Below are positions 51,027 to 60,048 of a stretch of 64,000 nucleotides of DNA, piece after piece. The position numbers were made by a program, and so were the translations under genes. This DNA is from Caldilinea sp. CFX5 (GTDB lineage Bacteria; Chloroflexota; Anaerolineae; Caldilineales; Caldilineaceae). Location: positions 71,134 to 135,133 of the forward strand of contig QWII01000021.1 of assembly GCA_021405325.1 (NCBI GenBank), given 5' to 3'. Under the pieces are notes generated by a model. The model did not search any database. It worked only from the letters and a program-made list of their open reading frames with translations, and was not told the DNA's origin. Positions within the stretch are counted from its first letter, which is position 1. Each line of letters starts with the position of its first letter.

Positions 51027-53459
51027 CTACCGCTGCACGTAAGGCATGAAGAGCCGTCTTGTCGTTTGCAGCATTGGTGTTACCACAATCTCTTGCTGGT
51101 CATAAACAACCTGATCGACGCCTTCGGCGCTCACATTGAGGCGAATGGTCTGCGCGGTAAGCGGCAAGTCGCTGTCCAGGGTGACGACAAAGAGAACTTC
51201 GCCGCTGGCGCCGGGCGGAATGCCGGCAATAGTATAGATACACTGCGCGCCCGCCTCGCCATGATTGGCGCAAGTCCAGCCGGCCGAACTTAGCGCCTGG
51301 TTCCAGGTTGTGTATTCCGGCACCGTCAAGCGTAACACGATATTGTTAAGCGCCACCGCGCCATTGTTGTGATAGGCCAGACGATAGGTCAAGTTTTCAC
51401 CAGGGGCCGGATTGAGCGGCGTCACCGAAACGTTGAGGGCAAAGCGGGGCGCCGGCGTGGCGGTCGGCGCCGGCGGCACGGTTGGCGCCCCCGTAACGGT
51501 TGGCGTAACGGTTGGCTGTGGAGTTGGGGTTGCAGTCGGCACAACGCCATTGTTCAGCTTCGCCGTGAAGTTGACCCAAATGGCGCTAACACCATCGACC
51601 GCACCGGTTTGCGCGGTCCCGGCCGCGGCCACAACCGGCGACAGTGATTGGATTTGGAAACAAGCGTAAGTCGCACCGGCAGGAATCACCAGGCTATTGG
51701 TGTAATTATCCCACTGTGGCCCGGATTTACCACCAAAGGGCGAATTCGCCGTGGCCGGCGGGCCATCCAAGACGACGCCACTGTTGTTGGCGATTAGTTC
51801 TGTGGGTTTCACGCCAGCGCCGGTCTTATACCAAAGCGCATTCCGGCCACCTTCGGCGCCGGCCACCCCCATCTGGAATTCAAGCGTGCGGGCCACGCCG
51901 GACGTGGGGAAATCAACACAGAGGGTTTGGCTGTTGGGGCCAAAGGCGCCGCCAAACCCTTGGTAGAAACTATCCAACCCATAGAAGAAGCTCACACGCG
52001 TATTTGTACAGCTTGGGCTATCGGAGATGATCACCAGGCCAACGCCATAGCCTTCATTACCGAACATACCGGTTGATTGCAAACCATTCACCCTAATATT
52101 CAGCAAGCCGCTCAACAGCCCGGCAAAGCGATTATTGCCGACCAAATTGGCCGATTGGTAGGTATAGTGGTAGCCATTGCCGGCGCCGGCGTAATCGACC
52201 TTGCCTTTACCGGCCAGCACAGTAATGGGGCTGCCGCCGTTAATGGCAATTTCAATCGCACCATCACCCTGATTCAAGCCGTTATAGCGACCTGACCAAT
52301 AGAGATAGGCATGGGCAGGCGTACCCGGCACATTCAGTTGGAAGCTGCCATCCCGATTATTCAACAACCCCGCGCCACCGGTGGTGACGCAATTGTTACC
52401 AGCCAATGGGCTGCCTGGTTGCTCTTCCAAGACGCCATCTTGGCCGGTAACGACCGTGGATACCGGCGTATTCGTCGGTTGCGGTGTCTGGGTTGGCTGG
52501 CGCGTGGGCGTCTTGGTTGGGCGCGGCGTACTGGTGTCGTCCGGTGTATTGGTTGCGGTCGGCGTGTTGGTTGGCAGAACCGTCGGCACTGTTGGCACCG
52601 TTGGTATGGCATTGGGCAAGAAGAGCGCAAACTGTGTCAAATGTTTGATCGCAAATCGGACACTGTTGGTGGCCGGGTTACGCGACAAAACGGTAATGCC
52701 GTCTGTACGCCATTGTCCGGTTGCCTCATCAAGATATTGCAGCGTTAATTGTAATTCATCATCCGTGGGAGCCAGAATACTGTCGGGGTAGATGATCGCC
52801 AGAATGATACCGTCTCCCTGAAATTGGAGGTTATCCAGGGGAAGATTATTGCGGTAGGCATCGAATGCAAAGCTCGTGCCGGCAAATTTGAAGCCGACCG
52901 GATTGGCGCCGGGCGCCGGCAGATTGGTTAAGATAAAGGTGGTTGTGGCATCAACAACGCCGGCTGGGAAGGTAATCGAGATTCTCGCGCTACTGTCGGG
53001 TTCAACCCAGTCAATAGCGTCGGAGGTGGCCGGATTGATGACTTTGATCAGATCACCCGGCGGCAACGTTGGTGTGGCGGTGGCCGTGTTGGTCGCTGTT
53101 GGTGTGGCGGTCGCCGGCTCGGTCGTCACTGTATTGGTCGCCGTTGGTGTGGCGGTCGCCGGCTCAGTCGTCGCTGTATTGGTCGCCGTTGGTGTGGCGG
53201 TCGGCACGGTCGGTACAGTCGGCACAGTCGGCACCGTCGGCACGGTCGGTACAGTCGGCACCGTCGGCACGGTCGGCACAGTGGGCACAGCAAGTAGACC
53301 GGCAGACTCGTTAGCGCGCCGATCTTGTTGCTGAATTTCACTACGGGCATTGACAACGGAAACGCTCAAGAGAACAATGATAGCAATCAATGCAAAACGG
53401 CTTACGAATCTTAAGTTTTCGGTTGTTTTGAGAGCAAACTGTTTTTGATTTGATGGCAT
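51027..53459 (-). CDS. Large exported protein with VPT repeats and DUF11-type domain
   Basis: The 810-residue protein has a signal peptide (FALIAIIVLLSVSVVNARS) and a run of about ten Val-Pro-Thr triplets. Three PTATNT-x-TTEPATA units are followed by two beta domains (one with LDNLQFQGDGIILAIIYPDS; one with HAYLYWSGRYNGLNQGDGAI and VGLVIISDSPSC) and a DUF11-like domain (YRLAYHNNGAVALNNIVLRL). The tail is RRLFMPYVQR. No catalytic motif is seen; an adhesive or structural surface role is the best guess. The ATG at 53459 has GGAAGGAAAG upstream. It is probably cell-surface, like its neighbour downstream, with which it shares tail and linker style. Confidence 0.72.
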   Translation of the reverse strand: MPSNQKQFALKTTENLRFVSRFALIAIIVLLSVSVVNARSEIQQQDRRANESAGLLAVPTVPTVPTVPTVPTVPTVPTVPTVPTVPTATPTATNTATTEPATATPTATNTVTTEPATATPTATNTATATPTLPPGDLIKVINPATSDAIDWVEPDSSARISITFPAGVVDATTTFILTNLPAPGANPVGFKFAGTSFAFDAYRNNLPLDNLQFQGDGIILAIIYPDSILAPTDDELQLTLQYLDEATGQWRTDGITVLSRNPATNSVRFAIKHLTQFALFLPNAIPTVPTVPTVLPTNTPTATNTPDDTSTPRPTKTPTRQPTQTPQPTNTPVSTVVTGQDGVLEEQPGSPLAGNNCVTTGGAGLLNNRDGSFQLNVPGTPAHAYLYWSGRYNGLNQGDGAIEIAINGGSPITVLAGKGKVDYAGAGNGYHYTYQSANLVGNNRFAGLLSGLLNIRVNGLQSTGMFGNEGYGVGLVIISDSPSCTNTRVSFFYGLDSFYQGFGGAFGPNSQTLCVDFPTSGVARTLEFQMGVAGAEGGRNALWYKTGAGVKPTELIANNSGVVLDGPPATANSPFGGKSGPQWDNYTNSLVIPAGATYACFQIQSLSPVVAAAGTAQTGAVDGVSAIWVNFTAKLNNGVVPTATPTPQPTVTPTVTGAPTVPPAPTATPAPRFALNVSVTPLNPAPGENLTYRLAYHNNGAVALNNIVLRLTVPEYTTWNQALSSAGWTCANHGEAGAQCIYTIAGIPPGASGEVLFVVTLDSDLPLTAQTIRLNVSAEGVDQVVYDQQEIVVTPMLQTTRRLFMPYVQR
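53203..53290 (-). repeat. 9-nt tandem repeat encoding VPT
   Basis: About ten units of ggcacngtc (plus strand) encode Val-Pro-Thr on the minus strand. A 54-nt repeat encoding PTATNT-x-TTEPA lies just downstream in the gene (about 53070-53200). It is coding, not CRISPR. Confidence 0.9.
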
Positions 53460-53916
53460 GCGAATGCTTTCCTTCCCGGACTTTGGATGTGACAAAATGA
53501 AGTTTGACGACAGACAGGGCGCTTTGTGGCATTAGCAACATGACTGAATTGCAATGCCACAAAACACCTATGAACTTACAACAAAGGTAAGGACAAAGAG
53601 GGTGCGAATGGGGCGATTATAGCACGACAATCATCATCATAAACTTACGATTTGTTAATTAAACATTACATTTATGTAAACAAGACTAATATTTACCAAT
53701 CTAGCGATGAGGAGTTGTTCATGTTGGTAGCAGAAGAGGTTGATAACGACTAGGAGCTATGGCGTGGATTCCGTCACCGGACCTTTAGGGTTTCGGAAAC
53801 CCTAAAGGTCCGGGCAAATGTGTCATATCTACCGGAGTGTGACAGTCAGTGGTGTAAACAGCCTCCTCCTTTGTCCGTCTGCAATCGCCTATACCGAAAT
53901 CAAATGGAGAAGCGGC
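53460..53916. other. A/T-rich gap with one perfect hairpin
   Basis: About 450 nt without a supported gene. It contains the 17-bp hairpin at 53776-53812 and A/T-rich sequence near 53640-53700 that probably holds the promoter of the VPT-repeat gene. Confidence 0.5.
53776..53812. repeat. Perfect 17-bp hairpin, 3-nt loop
   Basis: Arms 53776-53792 and 53796-53812 (ccggacctttagggttt and complement, loop cgg). Its design, an agggttt arm with a 3-nt loop, resembles the caggttt cores at 20336 and 27360. Confidence 0.9.
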
Positions 53917-55104
53917 TTATGGATGGTACATGCGAATAAGCGAACGGATGACTGGTTCCTGCGCTTCAATTGACTGTACCAGATGAAATTGAACGAGCGC
54001 ACGCTCCAAATTGTGGGTTGGGTGTCTTCTCTTAAAGTAAACGTCGCCGGCCAGGTAGTCAGCAAAGAAACGAAGCCCCAATTCAAAGGTGATCAAACGG
54101 ATGGCATCATAGAGATAGGCATAATCATACTTTGTAAAGAAATGGGCTGCTTCTTCTAGATAACCAGCCAAAATCACCTGACACAGCGCCGTGTCAAAGA
54201 TAACCGTCTCCAGTGCGGTAGTTTCTTCGCCGGCTGGGTTACAGCAAGAGCGCAAACAATCGCCAATATCATAGTGAACCAGGCCGGGTTTTACCGTATC
54301 TAAATCAATAATGCTCACCGCCGCGCCCGATTCATCATCGATCAAAATGTTGTCAACCTTGGGATCGCCATGAATGGCCCGGAGCACCAACTCACCACGC
54401 GCGTAGGCTTCCTCTAAAGCGCCGGCCCAGGTACGCCGCTCTTTGACAAAAGCTATCCCCCATGCCACCTGTGTTGCCGTTTCGCCTTTCATCCGTTGTT
54501 GGGCGACATCGCTTGACAATACTTGGTCATAGGCGGCGAGATACTGTGGGGTGATATGAAAGCCGGGTAAGGTGTCGTGTAATTGTAGCGGATTTAGATT
54601 ACTCAGGAGACGATGAAAGCGACCAAGAGCAAGCCCAGCTTCGCGTGCATGAGCAGCATCGCGAATTTTAGGATAGGTTTTTGCTCGCTCGATCAAGCTG
54701 ATGGCGCGCCAGAAGCCGCCATCAGAATCAAGGCAATAAGGTTGACCGCCGGCTGTCAGCAAAATGTGCGGCATCTCCCAACGCTTGCCGGCCCAACGCT
54801 GTTGACCGGCCATCTGCGCCGCCATATGTCCTAGAAAAGTCTGCATATTGAGCAAAATCAATTCAGGGCGCCGGAAAACATGGGTATTGACCCGTTGCAA
54901 GACAAACCGAGAAGCTTGTTGCAGACGATCCTGGTTGGTCGTGACAGTGTTTGCAGTCGGTGCAACAGTCACCAGATAGGTGTCATTCACATTGCCGCTC
55001 CCATACGTTTGCACCGTTTGCACTTCCCCCGGCGCAGCGAATTGTTGTGCGATCGTATAAAGCTTTTCCACAAGGATCACCCTTTCTGTTGCATCTGTTG
55101 ACAT
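53917..55104 (-). CDS. APH-family phosphotransferase (possibly N-acetylhexosamine kinase-like)
   Basis: The 395-residue kinase-fold protein has a nucleotide loop TYGSGNVNDTYLV, catalytic loop LRAIHGDPKVDNILID (His-Gly-Asp, Asn) and metal motif SIIDLDTVKPGLVHYDIGD. Family members phosphorylate small molecules such as aminoglycosides, choline, homoserine or N-acetylhexosamines; the I-D-L-D-T-x-x-P-G motif resembles NahK, so a sugar 1-kinase is my best guess. The ATG at 55104 has no clear ribosome site; a GTG at codon 12 with AAAGGG upstream is an alternative. Confidence 0.8.
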   Translation of the reverse strand: MSTDATERVILVEKLYTIAQQFAAPGEVQTVQTYGSGNVNDTYLVTVAPTANTVTTNQDRLQQASRFVLQRVNTHVFRRPELILLNMQTFLGHMAAQMAGQQRWAGKRWEMPHILLTAGGQPYCLDSDGGFWRAISLIERAKTYPKIRDAAHAREAGLALGRFHRLLSNLNPLQLHDTLPGFHITPQYLAAYDQVLSSDVAQQRMKGETATQVAWGIAFVKERRTWAGALEEAYARGELVLRAIHGDPKVDNILIDDESGAAVSIIDLDTVKPGLVHYDIGDCLRSCCNPAGEETTALETVIFDTALCQVILAGYLEEAAHFFTKYDYAYLYDAIRLITFELGLRFFADYLAGDVYFKRRHPTHNLERALVQFHLVQSIEAQEPVIRSLIRMYHP

Positions 55105-55284
55105 AACTGGTATGGGGCCGGCATGAAGCTGGCATGGCGCTCACCAATCTTAGCCCAAGCGACAGATTGTGGCAAGGTCAAAACGAAATTGTCGTTGAAA
55201 TCGATGTCGCTTACAATAACCGCAGCAACCCACAACCAAGCTGCTAAAATAGCGCTGATCAATCACTGAAAACCGGAGCGACCT

Positions 55285-55794
55285 ATGACTGAGACTTCTG
55301 AGCTTGCCACCTATCGCCGTCTTTTTGCCGAAAAATTCGAAGAGTTACAACAGTTGTTACAAGACTTACCATCGGCAGCCTTGCTATGGAAACCCTTTGA
55401 ACAAAGCCCCTGGCAAGGGCCGGCCAGCACACTAGGCTTGATCATTGCCCATTCCGTTTCTTCGACCATTTATCTGCTCCGCCGCGCCGAATGGACCCTG
55501 GGCCGGATTGAGTGGCGTCAGGTTGATGGCGATGAGGGCAGCGACGAATTTGGCCCGGCCAACCACGATCCCGCCTATTTGCAGGCGCGCATCGAGCGAG
55601 TGCAAACCTTTGTCAACGAACTGCTCGACACCTTGAGCGCTGCCGATCTCGACGGCAGTCGCGCCCATCCCAAACGGGCCGACCGGATTTTCACGGTGCG
55701 CTATGATGTCCAACACGCCATTGAACACATGAGCCAACATATCGGTCACGGCCAGCTAACTCGCCAACTCTGGGCGTTACAACCGCAGGCGTAG
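55285..55794 (+). CDS. DinB-family protein
   Basis: The 169-residue protein is a DinB/YfiT-like four-helix bundle. Metal-binding His residues appear in GLIIAHSVSS and QHAIEHMSQHIGHGQL. Family members are metal-dependent, some thiol transferases (bacillithiol or mycothiol), many uncharacterised. ATG with GGAG upstream. It is followed by a palindrome and a creatininase-family gene. Confidence 0.85.
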   Translation: MTETSELATYRRLFAEKFEELQQLLQDLPSAALLWKPFEQSPWQGPASTLGLIIAHSVSSTIYLLRRAEWTLGRIEWRQVDGDEGSDEFGPANHDPAYLQARIERVQTFVNELLDTLSAADLDGSRAHPKRADRIFTVRYDVQHAIEHMSQHIGHGQLTRQLWALQPQA

Positions 55795-55796
55795 GA

Positions 55797-55892
55797 CAGT
55801 GAGTCAGTGAGTCAGTAGGACGGTGAGCCAGCGAAACGGTTCTTACTGACTTACTGACCTACTGTCTTACTGTCTTACTGTCTTACTGTCTC
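55797..55892. repeat. Palindrome built of cagtgagt/actgactt words
   Basis: The left side has tcagtgagtcagta and the right side tactgacttactga (one mismatch), with extra tandem actgtctt copies to the right. The word family matches the outer arms at 16343-16548. Confidence 0.8.
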
Positions 55893-55908
55893 ACAAGGAG
55901 CCATTCCC

Positions 55909-56649
55909 ATGAAATACCGCTATGCAGAAATGACCTGGCCGGAATGCAGCGCCGCTGTCAAAGCGGGACGCGTAGCTGTCTTGCCGGTAGCGACCTATGA
56001 AGATCATGGCTACCATTTGCCGATTGATGTCGATGTGGTATTGGCAACGGAGATCAGCGAGCGCGCTGTCGCCTTGATCCCGGAAGAAGCAGTGTTGATT
56101 CCCGCGGTCACTCACGGCTATAGCCCGCATCACATGGATTTCCCCGGCACCATCACCATCCGCTGGGATACATTTATCAACTACGTCAAAGATGTCTGCT
56201 TGAGTCTGGCTCATCACGGCTTTACCCGGATTCTGATTGTCAACGGACATGGCAGCAACGCTGCGCCGCTGGAAATGGCGTCGCGCTTAACGGTTGTCGA
56301 AACGGAGGGGCGTGTCCTCTGTGCGTCGGTGAACCACTGGGGTGTACGCAAATTGCGCGAAGAGGGCAAGAAGATCCGCACTTCGGACTATGGCGGCACC
56401 TCTCATGCGGGTGAATATGAAACATCGCTCTATCTGGCCTTGCGCCCTGATCTGGTGCAGATGGACAAAGCGGTCGATGAACGCAGCCCGCTGCCCCCCA
56501 GCTTTCAAAATGACCTGCTGGCCGGTAAACGCCCTGATGCTTCATTGGCAAATCTGATGCCTTATTGGAGCACCATGAGCGTCAGCGGCGTGCGCGGCGA
56601 TGCCGCCAAAGCCACACGCGCCAAAGGCGAACAGCAAAGTCACCATTGA
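55909..56649 (+). CDS. Creatininase-family amidohydrolase, short C-terminus
   Basis: The 246-residue protein has the creatininase-family metal sites: Glu/Asp/His in VATYEDHGYHLPIDVDVVLA, HGYSPHHMDFPGTIT, LIVNGHGSNAAPL and the late Glu in SHAGEYETSLYLAL. It hydrolyses a cyclic amide or formamide with two metal ions (creatinine, formamidopyrimidine or mycofactocin-type substrates). The end, GVRGDAAKATRAKGEQQSHH, stops about 15-20 residues short of typical members, next to a palindrome, so the tail may have been cut. ATG with AAGGAG eight bases upstream. Confidence 0.88.
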   Translation: MKYRYAEMTWPECSAAVKAGRVAVLPVATYEDHGYHLPIDVDVVLATEISERAVALIPEEAVLIPAVTHGYSPHHMDFPGTITIRWDTFINYVKDVCLSLAHHGFTRILIVNGHGSNAAPLEMASRLTVVETEGRVLCASVNHWGVRKLREEGKKIRTSDYGGTSHAGEYETSLYLALRPDLVQMDKAVDERSPLPPSFQNDLLAGKRPDASLANLMPYWSTMSVSGVRGDAAKATRAKGEQQSHH

Positions 56650-56671
56650 GCAAAGCTAAACACCGCCCAGT

Positions 56672-56696
56672 CCTAGCCGGTGCGCAACCGGCTAGG
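56672..56696. repeat. 10-bp hairpin, ctagccggt family
   Basis: Arms cctagccggt (56672-56681) and accggctagg (56687-56696) with loop gcgca. The word matches palindromes at 37427 and 39674. Confidence 0.85.
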
Positions 56697-56715
56697 CGCT
56701 ATATAAAGGGAGGGC

Positions 56716-57225
56716 ATGATGATGGTGCGACTACGCCCGGCGACAACAGCAGATCTGCCACAGATCATTGCCTTGGACCAAGAAATTTTTGGCACTTACG
56801 GCGCCGACGAAAGTCCAGAGGTGATTGCCGCGCGCTTGGCTGTCTTCCCCACCGGTTGTGTTGTCCTGGCTAAAGCAACCGTGCAAGGTGATGCAGAACC
56901 CATTTTGGGGTATCTCACAACAGAGAAGTGGGCAACATTACGGGAGCCGGCACTTGACGAAGACCCACGATTGACCCATCAACCAGCCGGTACAATTTTA
57001 AATATCACAACGCTTGCGATTGCACTGTCACAACAAGGGCGCGGCTTAGGCGCACAACTGGTCGCCCATGCCATTGCGCTGGCGCAACGGGAAGGATGTA
57101 CCGCCATTGTGTTAGAAACGGCTTGGGCCGCCCGTTTTTATGAACAGCATGGGTTTGTCAAGTGTGGCGAACGACGCCAGCGCAATATTCTCCTTCATAT
57201 CATGCAATATACACTAGAAGCATAG
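56716..57225 (+). CDS. GNAT-family N-acetyltransferase
   Basis: The 169-residue protein has a GNAT fold: VRLRPATTADLPQIIALDQE at the start, the acetyl-CoA motif LAIALSQQGRGLGAQLVAHA (Q-x-x-G-x-G) and VLETAWAARFYEQHGFVKCG at the end. Substrate unknown. Three in-frame ATGs lie at 56716, 56719 and 56722 behind aaagggaggg; the first is given. Confidence 0.85.
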   Translation: MMMVRLRPATTADLPQIIALDQEIFGTYGADESPEVIAARLAVFPTGCVVLAKATVQGDAEPILGYLTTEKWATLREPALDEDPRLTHQPAGTILNITTLAIALSQQGRGLGAQLVAHAIALAQREGCTAIVLETAWAARFYEQHGFVKCGERRQRNILLHIMQYTLEA

Positions 57226-57376
57226 GCCAACTACAGCATTTGTTTTAGTTATCTTTGGCGAAATGACAGTCACTCAGCACCACTTACGGAAAACTTAATG
57301 TACTTTCTTTGCATATAGCTCTGCTTTGTGATACACTTTTGGCAGCGTCAACAAACCCGAACCCTGAAAACCGACT

Positions 57377-58543
57377 ATGCAAGAAGTTGTTTGTTACACC
57401 TGTGGACGCATTGTTCACATATCACCGGATGCTGAACTCTGTTCGGTCTGTGGCGAAAACCTCCGTGAATTGCTGCACCCGGTCCATGCCTCTAAATATT
57501 TTTATGATCGCGCCGCTAAACTCGCCGCTGGGGATCAACTGCTGCCGGCCTTAGAGGAGATTGATCGCGGCCTGCGTTACCAGCCCAGTTCTGAATTGCG
57601 CTTGTTGGGTGCGATCCTGGCGAAACGCCTTGGCGACTTTGTCCAGATGCGCTACCATGTCGCCGCCATCCCGGTGGATGATGTTTTGCGCCCGGAAGGA
57701 GAATGGCTGCTGCGCTCGCATCAGAGCCATCAGCGCGAATTGCGCGAGGCGACCAAGGAGGGGCTGATCACGCGTAAGCAGGCGATGATCGCAGCGGCAG
57801 AGTTGCCCTATGCCATTCAACCGGCGCAAGCGGTGCGTGGCCGCTTGCGTTCAGGGGCGGCTGTGGCCGCTGTTTGCCTGGTGATTCTGCTTGGCGGCGC
57901 TTGGTTTTTCAACGCCATCCCCTTTGGGCGCTGGCAGCCGGACGGTCAAGGGGAAACCGCCGACTCTAACCCGCCGGTCACGCCCGTTCAACAACCGGCT
58001 CAATCCGAACCAACGAACACGCCATTACCGGTAGTCGAAGCAACAGCGGTTCTCACGCCGACGGCCACCAGCACGCCCAATGTCCCGCCCGATGTCGCTA
58101 ACGCCCAGCCCACAGTGACGCCGAATGCAATTGCCGCCAATGGCATGACCGGCACGGTTGACTTTGCAGATGGACAACCGGTTGACATCCAAGGCTACCT
58201 GCAACAACAAAATCGGCCTGACCTGGCGCAACTGGCGGTGACAGCCACCCAACAGGGGGGTGTTCTCACTTTAATCGGCACGGCGCCCTCGTTCGAGTTG
58301 CGCCAAGCATTGCTGGAAGTGGCGAGAACGATGCCGGGTGTAACTGATGTCAATGGGGTGAATCTCTTGCTGCGCCCAGCAGACAACTATGTTGTCCAAC
58401 CAGGTGACACTCTGTGGGATATTAGCTATCGGCTTTATGGGGATAACAAGATTGCCGCGCTCCTCGCGGCCAATCGCGCCATTCTCTCCTCACCCGAAGC
58501 GTTAGATGTGGGGATGGTTTTGACGGTGCCGCCGCTTGAGTAA
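57377..58543 (+). CDS. Zinc-ribbon, BON and LysM membrane protein
   Basis: The 388-residue protein starts with a small zinc ribbon (CYTCG at 6-10, CSVCG at 22-26). A helical cytoplasmic part, one membrane helix (about 158-178, AAVAAVCLVILLGGAWFF) and a Thr/Pro linker follow. Next come a BON-like domain (about 265-332, LAVTATQQGGVLTLIGTAP) and a C-terminal LysM domain (about 338-388, YVVQPGDTLWDISYRLYGD) that should bind peptidoglycan. It bridges cytoplasm and cell wall. Function unknown. No clear ribosome site precedes the ATG. It is convergent with dnaN. Confidence 0.8.
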   Translation: MQEVVCYTCGRIVHISPDAELCSVCGENLRELLHPVHASKYFYDRAAKLAAGDQLLPALEEIDRGLRYQPSSELRLLGAILAKRLGDFVQMRYHVAAIPVDDVLRPEGEWLLRSHQSHQRELREATKEGLITRKQAMIAAAELPYAIQPAQAVRGRLRSGAAVAAVCLVILLGGAWFFNAIPFGRWQPDGQGETADSNPPVTPVQQPAQSEPTNTPLPVVEATAVLTPTATSTPNVPPDVANAQPTVTPNAIAANGMTGTVDFADGQPVDIQGYLQQQNRPDLAQLAVTATQQGGVLTLIGTAPSFELRQALLEVARTMPGVTDVNGVNLLLRPADNYVVQPGDTLWDISYRLYGDNKIAALLAANRAILSSPEALDVGMVLTVPPLE

Positions 58544-58584
58544 GGATGAAAGATGAAGGCGGAAAAACTTCATCCTTCATCCTT
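58542..58584. terminator. Bidirectional hairpin between LysM gene and dnaN
   Basis: A 17-bp stem (58542-58558 with 58568-58584, one mismatch) with tandem gatgaa words exactly fills the space between the two stop codons. A T-run follows on the plus strand. Confidence 0.8.
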
Positions 58585-59814
58585 TTATCTGGGCGGGTGC
58601 ATCGGCATGATCACATGTAAAAATTCTTCTTCGCCCATGCCGACTGGGCGCAGGGCGCAGGGACGGGTCGGTTGCGTTGTTTCGAGGACGACTTGCGGTT
58701 GATCGACGCGGCTGAGGACATCAATTAAGAAACGGGCGTCGAAAGCAATTTCCAACTCCTCACCTTCGACCATCGCATCCAATTCACTCACATTATCGCC
58801 CATCTCAGCGCTGGTGGCTGTTAAGCGCACCTGCCCTACGGTTTCTCCTGTGGCGGGATTGACGCGCAGACGGACAATATTTGCATTATCACGCGCAAAG
58901 AGCAAGGCAACGCGCACCGCTTTTAACAGCGACGCCGTGTCAATAACCGTGCGGGTGTTATGGCTCTTGGGGATGGTGGCGCGATAGTCAGGGAAGCGGG
59001 CGTCGATCAATTCGCTGACCAGCTCGACGCGATGAAAAGCGCCGCGCGCCTCTTCGCCTTTGCCCCACAGTTGGAACAAGATCTGGTTACGCGCCTGGGT
59101 GACAATCACCAGCACCGGGCGCGCTTCGTCGGCGTCGGCGCTAATGCGGGCCAATTCGCCCAGGCTGCGCGCCGGCACAATCACCGTCATCTTCTCTTCA
59201 GTCAACCCTTGGGAGAGCGGTACGCCCCGGACACTCAGGCGATAGCCGTCAGTAGCCGCCATCGTCAGGCGGTCACCCGTAAAGCTCACTTCGACGCCGG
59301 TGAGGGTCGGGCGATTCTCATCGCTGGAGGCCGCAAAGATCACCTGGTCGATCATCTTGCGCAGACCGCCGGTCGCCAGTTCCATCTGCACGCCATCGAC
59401 AATCGGCACGGCATTATGGCCGTCATCGCTGGGGTCATCGTGGCCCTGGGCCGTGGGGATGAGCGGGAATTCAAAGGCGTCGATGCCCTTCATGTTGGCT
59501 TCAAAGCGGGCGCAACTCAGGTGGAGCGTTTGGGTGCGCACGGCCAGTTCCATGTCGATCCGTTCCGGCGGCAGGCTGTTGACAAATTCGGTCAACAAGC
59601 GGGCCGGCACCGTAATCGCGCCCTCATCTTCCACCTTGGCCCCGATCCAGCAGTTGATGCCGATCTCGCGATTGGTGGCGGCCAGTCGCAATTGGTTGTT
59701 CTTCGCCTCCAGCAAGATGTTACTCAGCACGGGCATGGTCGTGCGCGAGGAAACGGCGCGGCCGACAATGGAAAGTCCTTTGGCTAGATTTTCTTGATGA
59801 CAGCTTACCCGCAC
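58585..59814 (-). CDS. dnaN: DNA polymerase III beta sliding clamp
   Basis: The 409-residue protein is the replication clamp that tethers Pol III to DNA as a ring dimer. Three clamp domains are visible (MRVSCHQENLAKGLSIVGRAV, MIDQVIFAASSDENRPTLTGV, then VIDTASLLKAVRVALLFARD), and it ends in VIMPMHPPR, the usual M-P-M-R-like hydrophobic-pocket segment. Somewhat longer than the typical 370 residues, with an insert near 120-140. GTG start with AGAGGAG six bases upstream. It stands alone, without dnaA, recF or gyrB. Confidence 0.96.
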   Translation of the reverse strand: MRVSCHQENLAKGLSIVGRAVSSRTTMPVLSNILLEAKNNQLRLAATNREIGINCWIGAKVEDEGAITVPARLLTEFVNSLPPERIDMELAVRTQTLHLSCARFEANMKGIDAFEFPLIPTAQGHDDPSDDGHNAVPIVDGVQMELATGGLRKMIDQVIFAASSDENRPTLTGVEVSFTGDRLTMAATDGYRLSVRGVPLSQGLTEEKMTVIVPARSLGELARISADADEARPVLVIVTQARNQILFQLWGKGEEARGAFHRVELVSELIDARFPDYRATIPKSHNTRTVIDTASLLKAVRVALLFARDNANIVRLRVNPATGETVGQVRLTATSAEMGDNVSELDAMVEGEELEIAFDARFLIDVLSRVDQPQVVLETTQPTRPCALRPVGMGEEEFLHVIMPMHPPR

Positions 59815-60048
59815 CGGGGCCTCCTCTGTAATAAATAATGGTCAATTGACGATTATTAATTGTAATAAGTATAAATTATGATAGCGATGAACGATTTCTA
59901 CTGTTGGCAAACCGTTGGTTGATGGGACGAAGGCCAACGGTTTTGGATGACAACGAGTATACCACAGTTTGCAACAACTTGTGGAAAAATGGGGTAAGTT
60001 CGTTAACAAATCCGTGACTTTGCTGGTTGTCCCTTATTAAACAGGTTC
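59815..60048. promoter_or_regulatory. dnaN upstream region
   Basis: The 234 nt before dnaN contain an A/T-rich block (59825-59890), a 10-bp hairpin (aaaccgttgg/ccaacggttt) near 59910-59945, and one DnaA-box-like TGTGGAAAA near 59980. It probably holds the dnaN promoter. The evidence is too thin for an origin. Confidence 0.4.

Noticed and set aside
53070..53290. Possible CRISPR array
   Set aside because: The 9-nt and 54-nt repeats are in frame and encode VPT and PTATNT linkers of an exported protein; there are no unique spacers.
59815..60048. Replication origin next to dnaN
   Set aside because: Only one imperfect DnaA-box-like site and no dnaA nearby; the A/T-rich block is probably the dnaN promoter.
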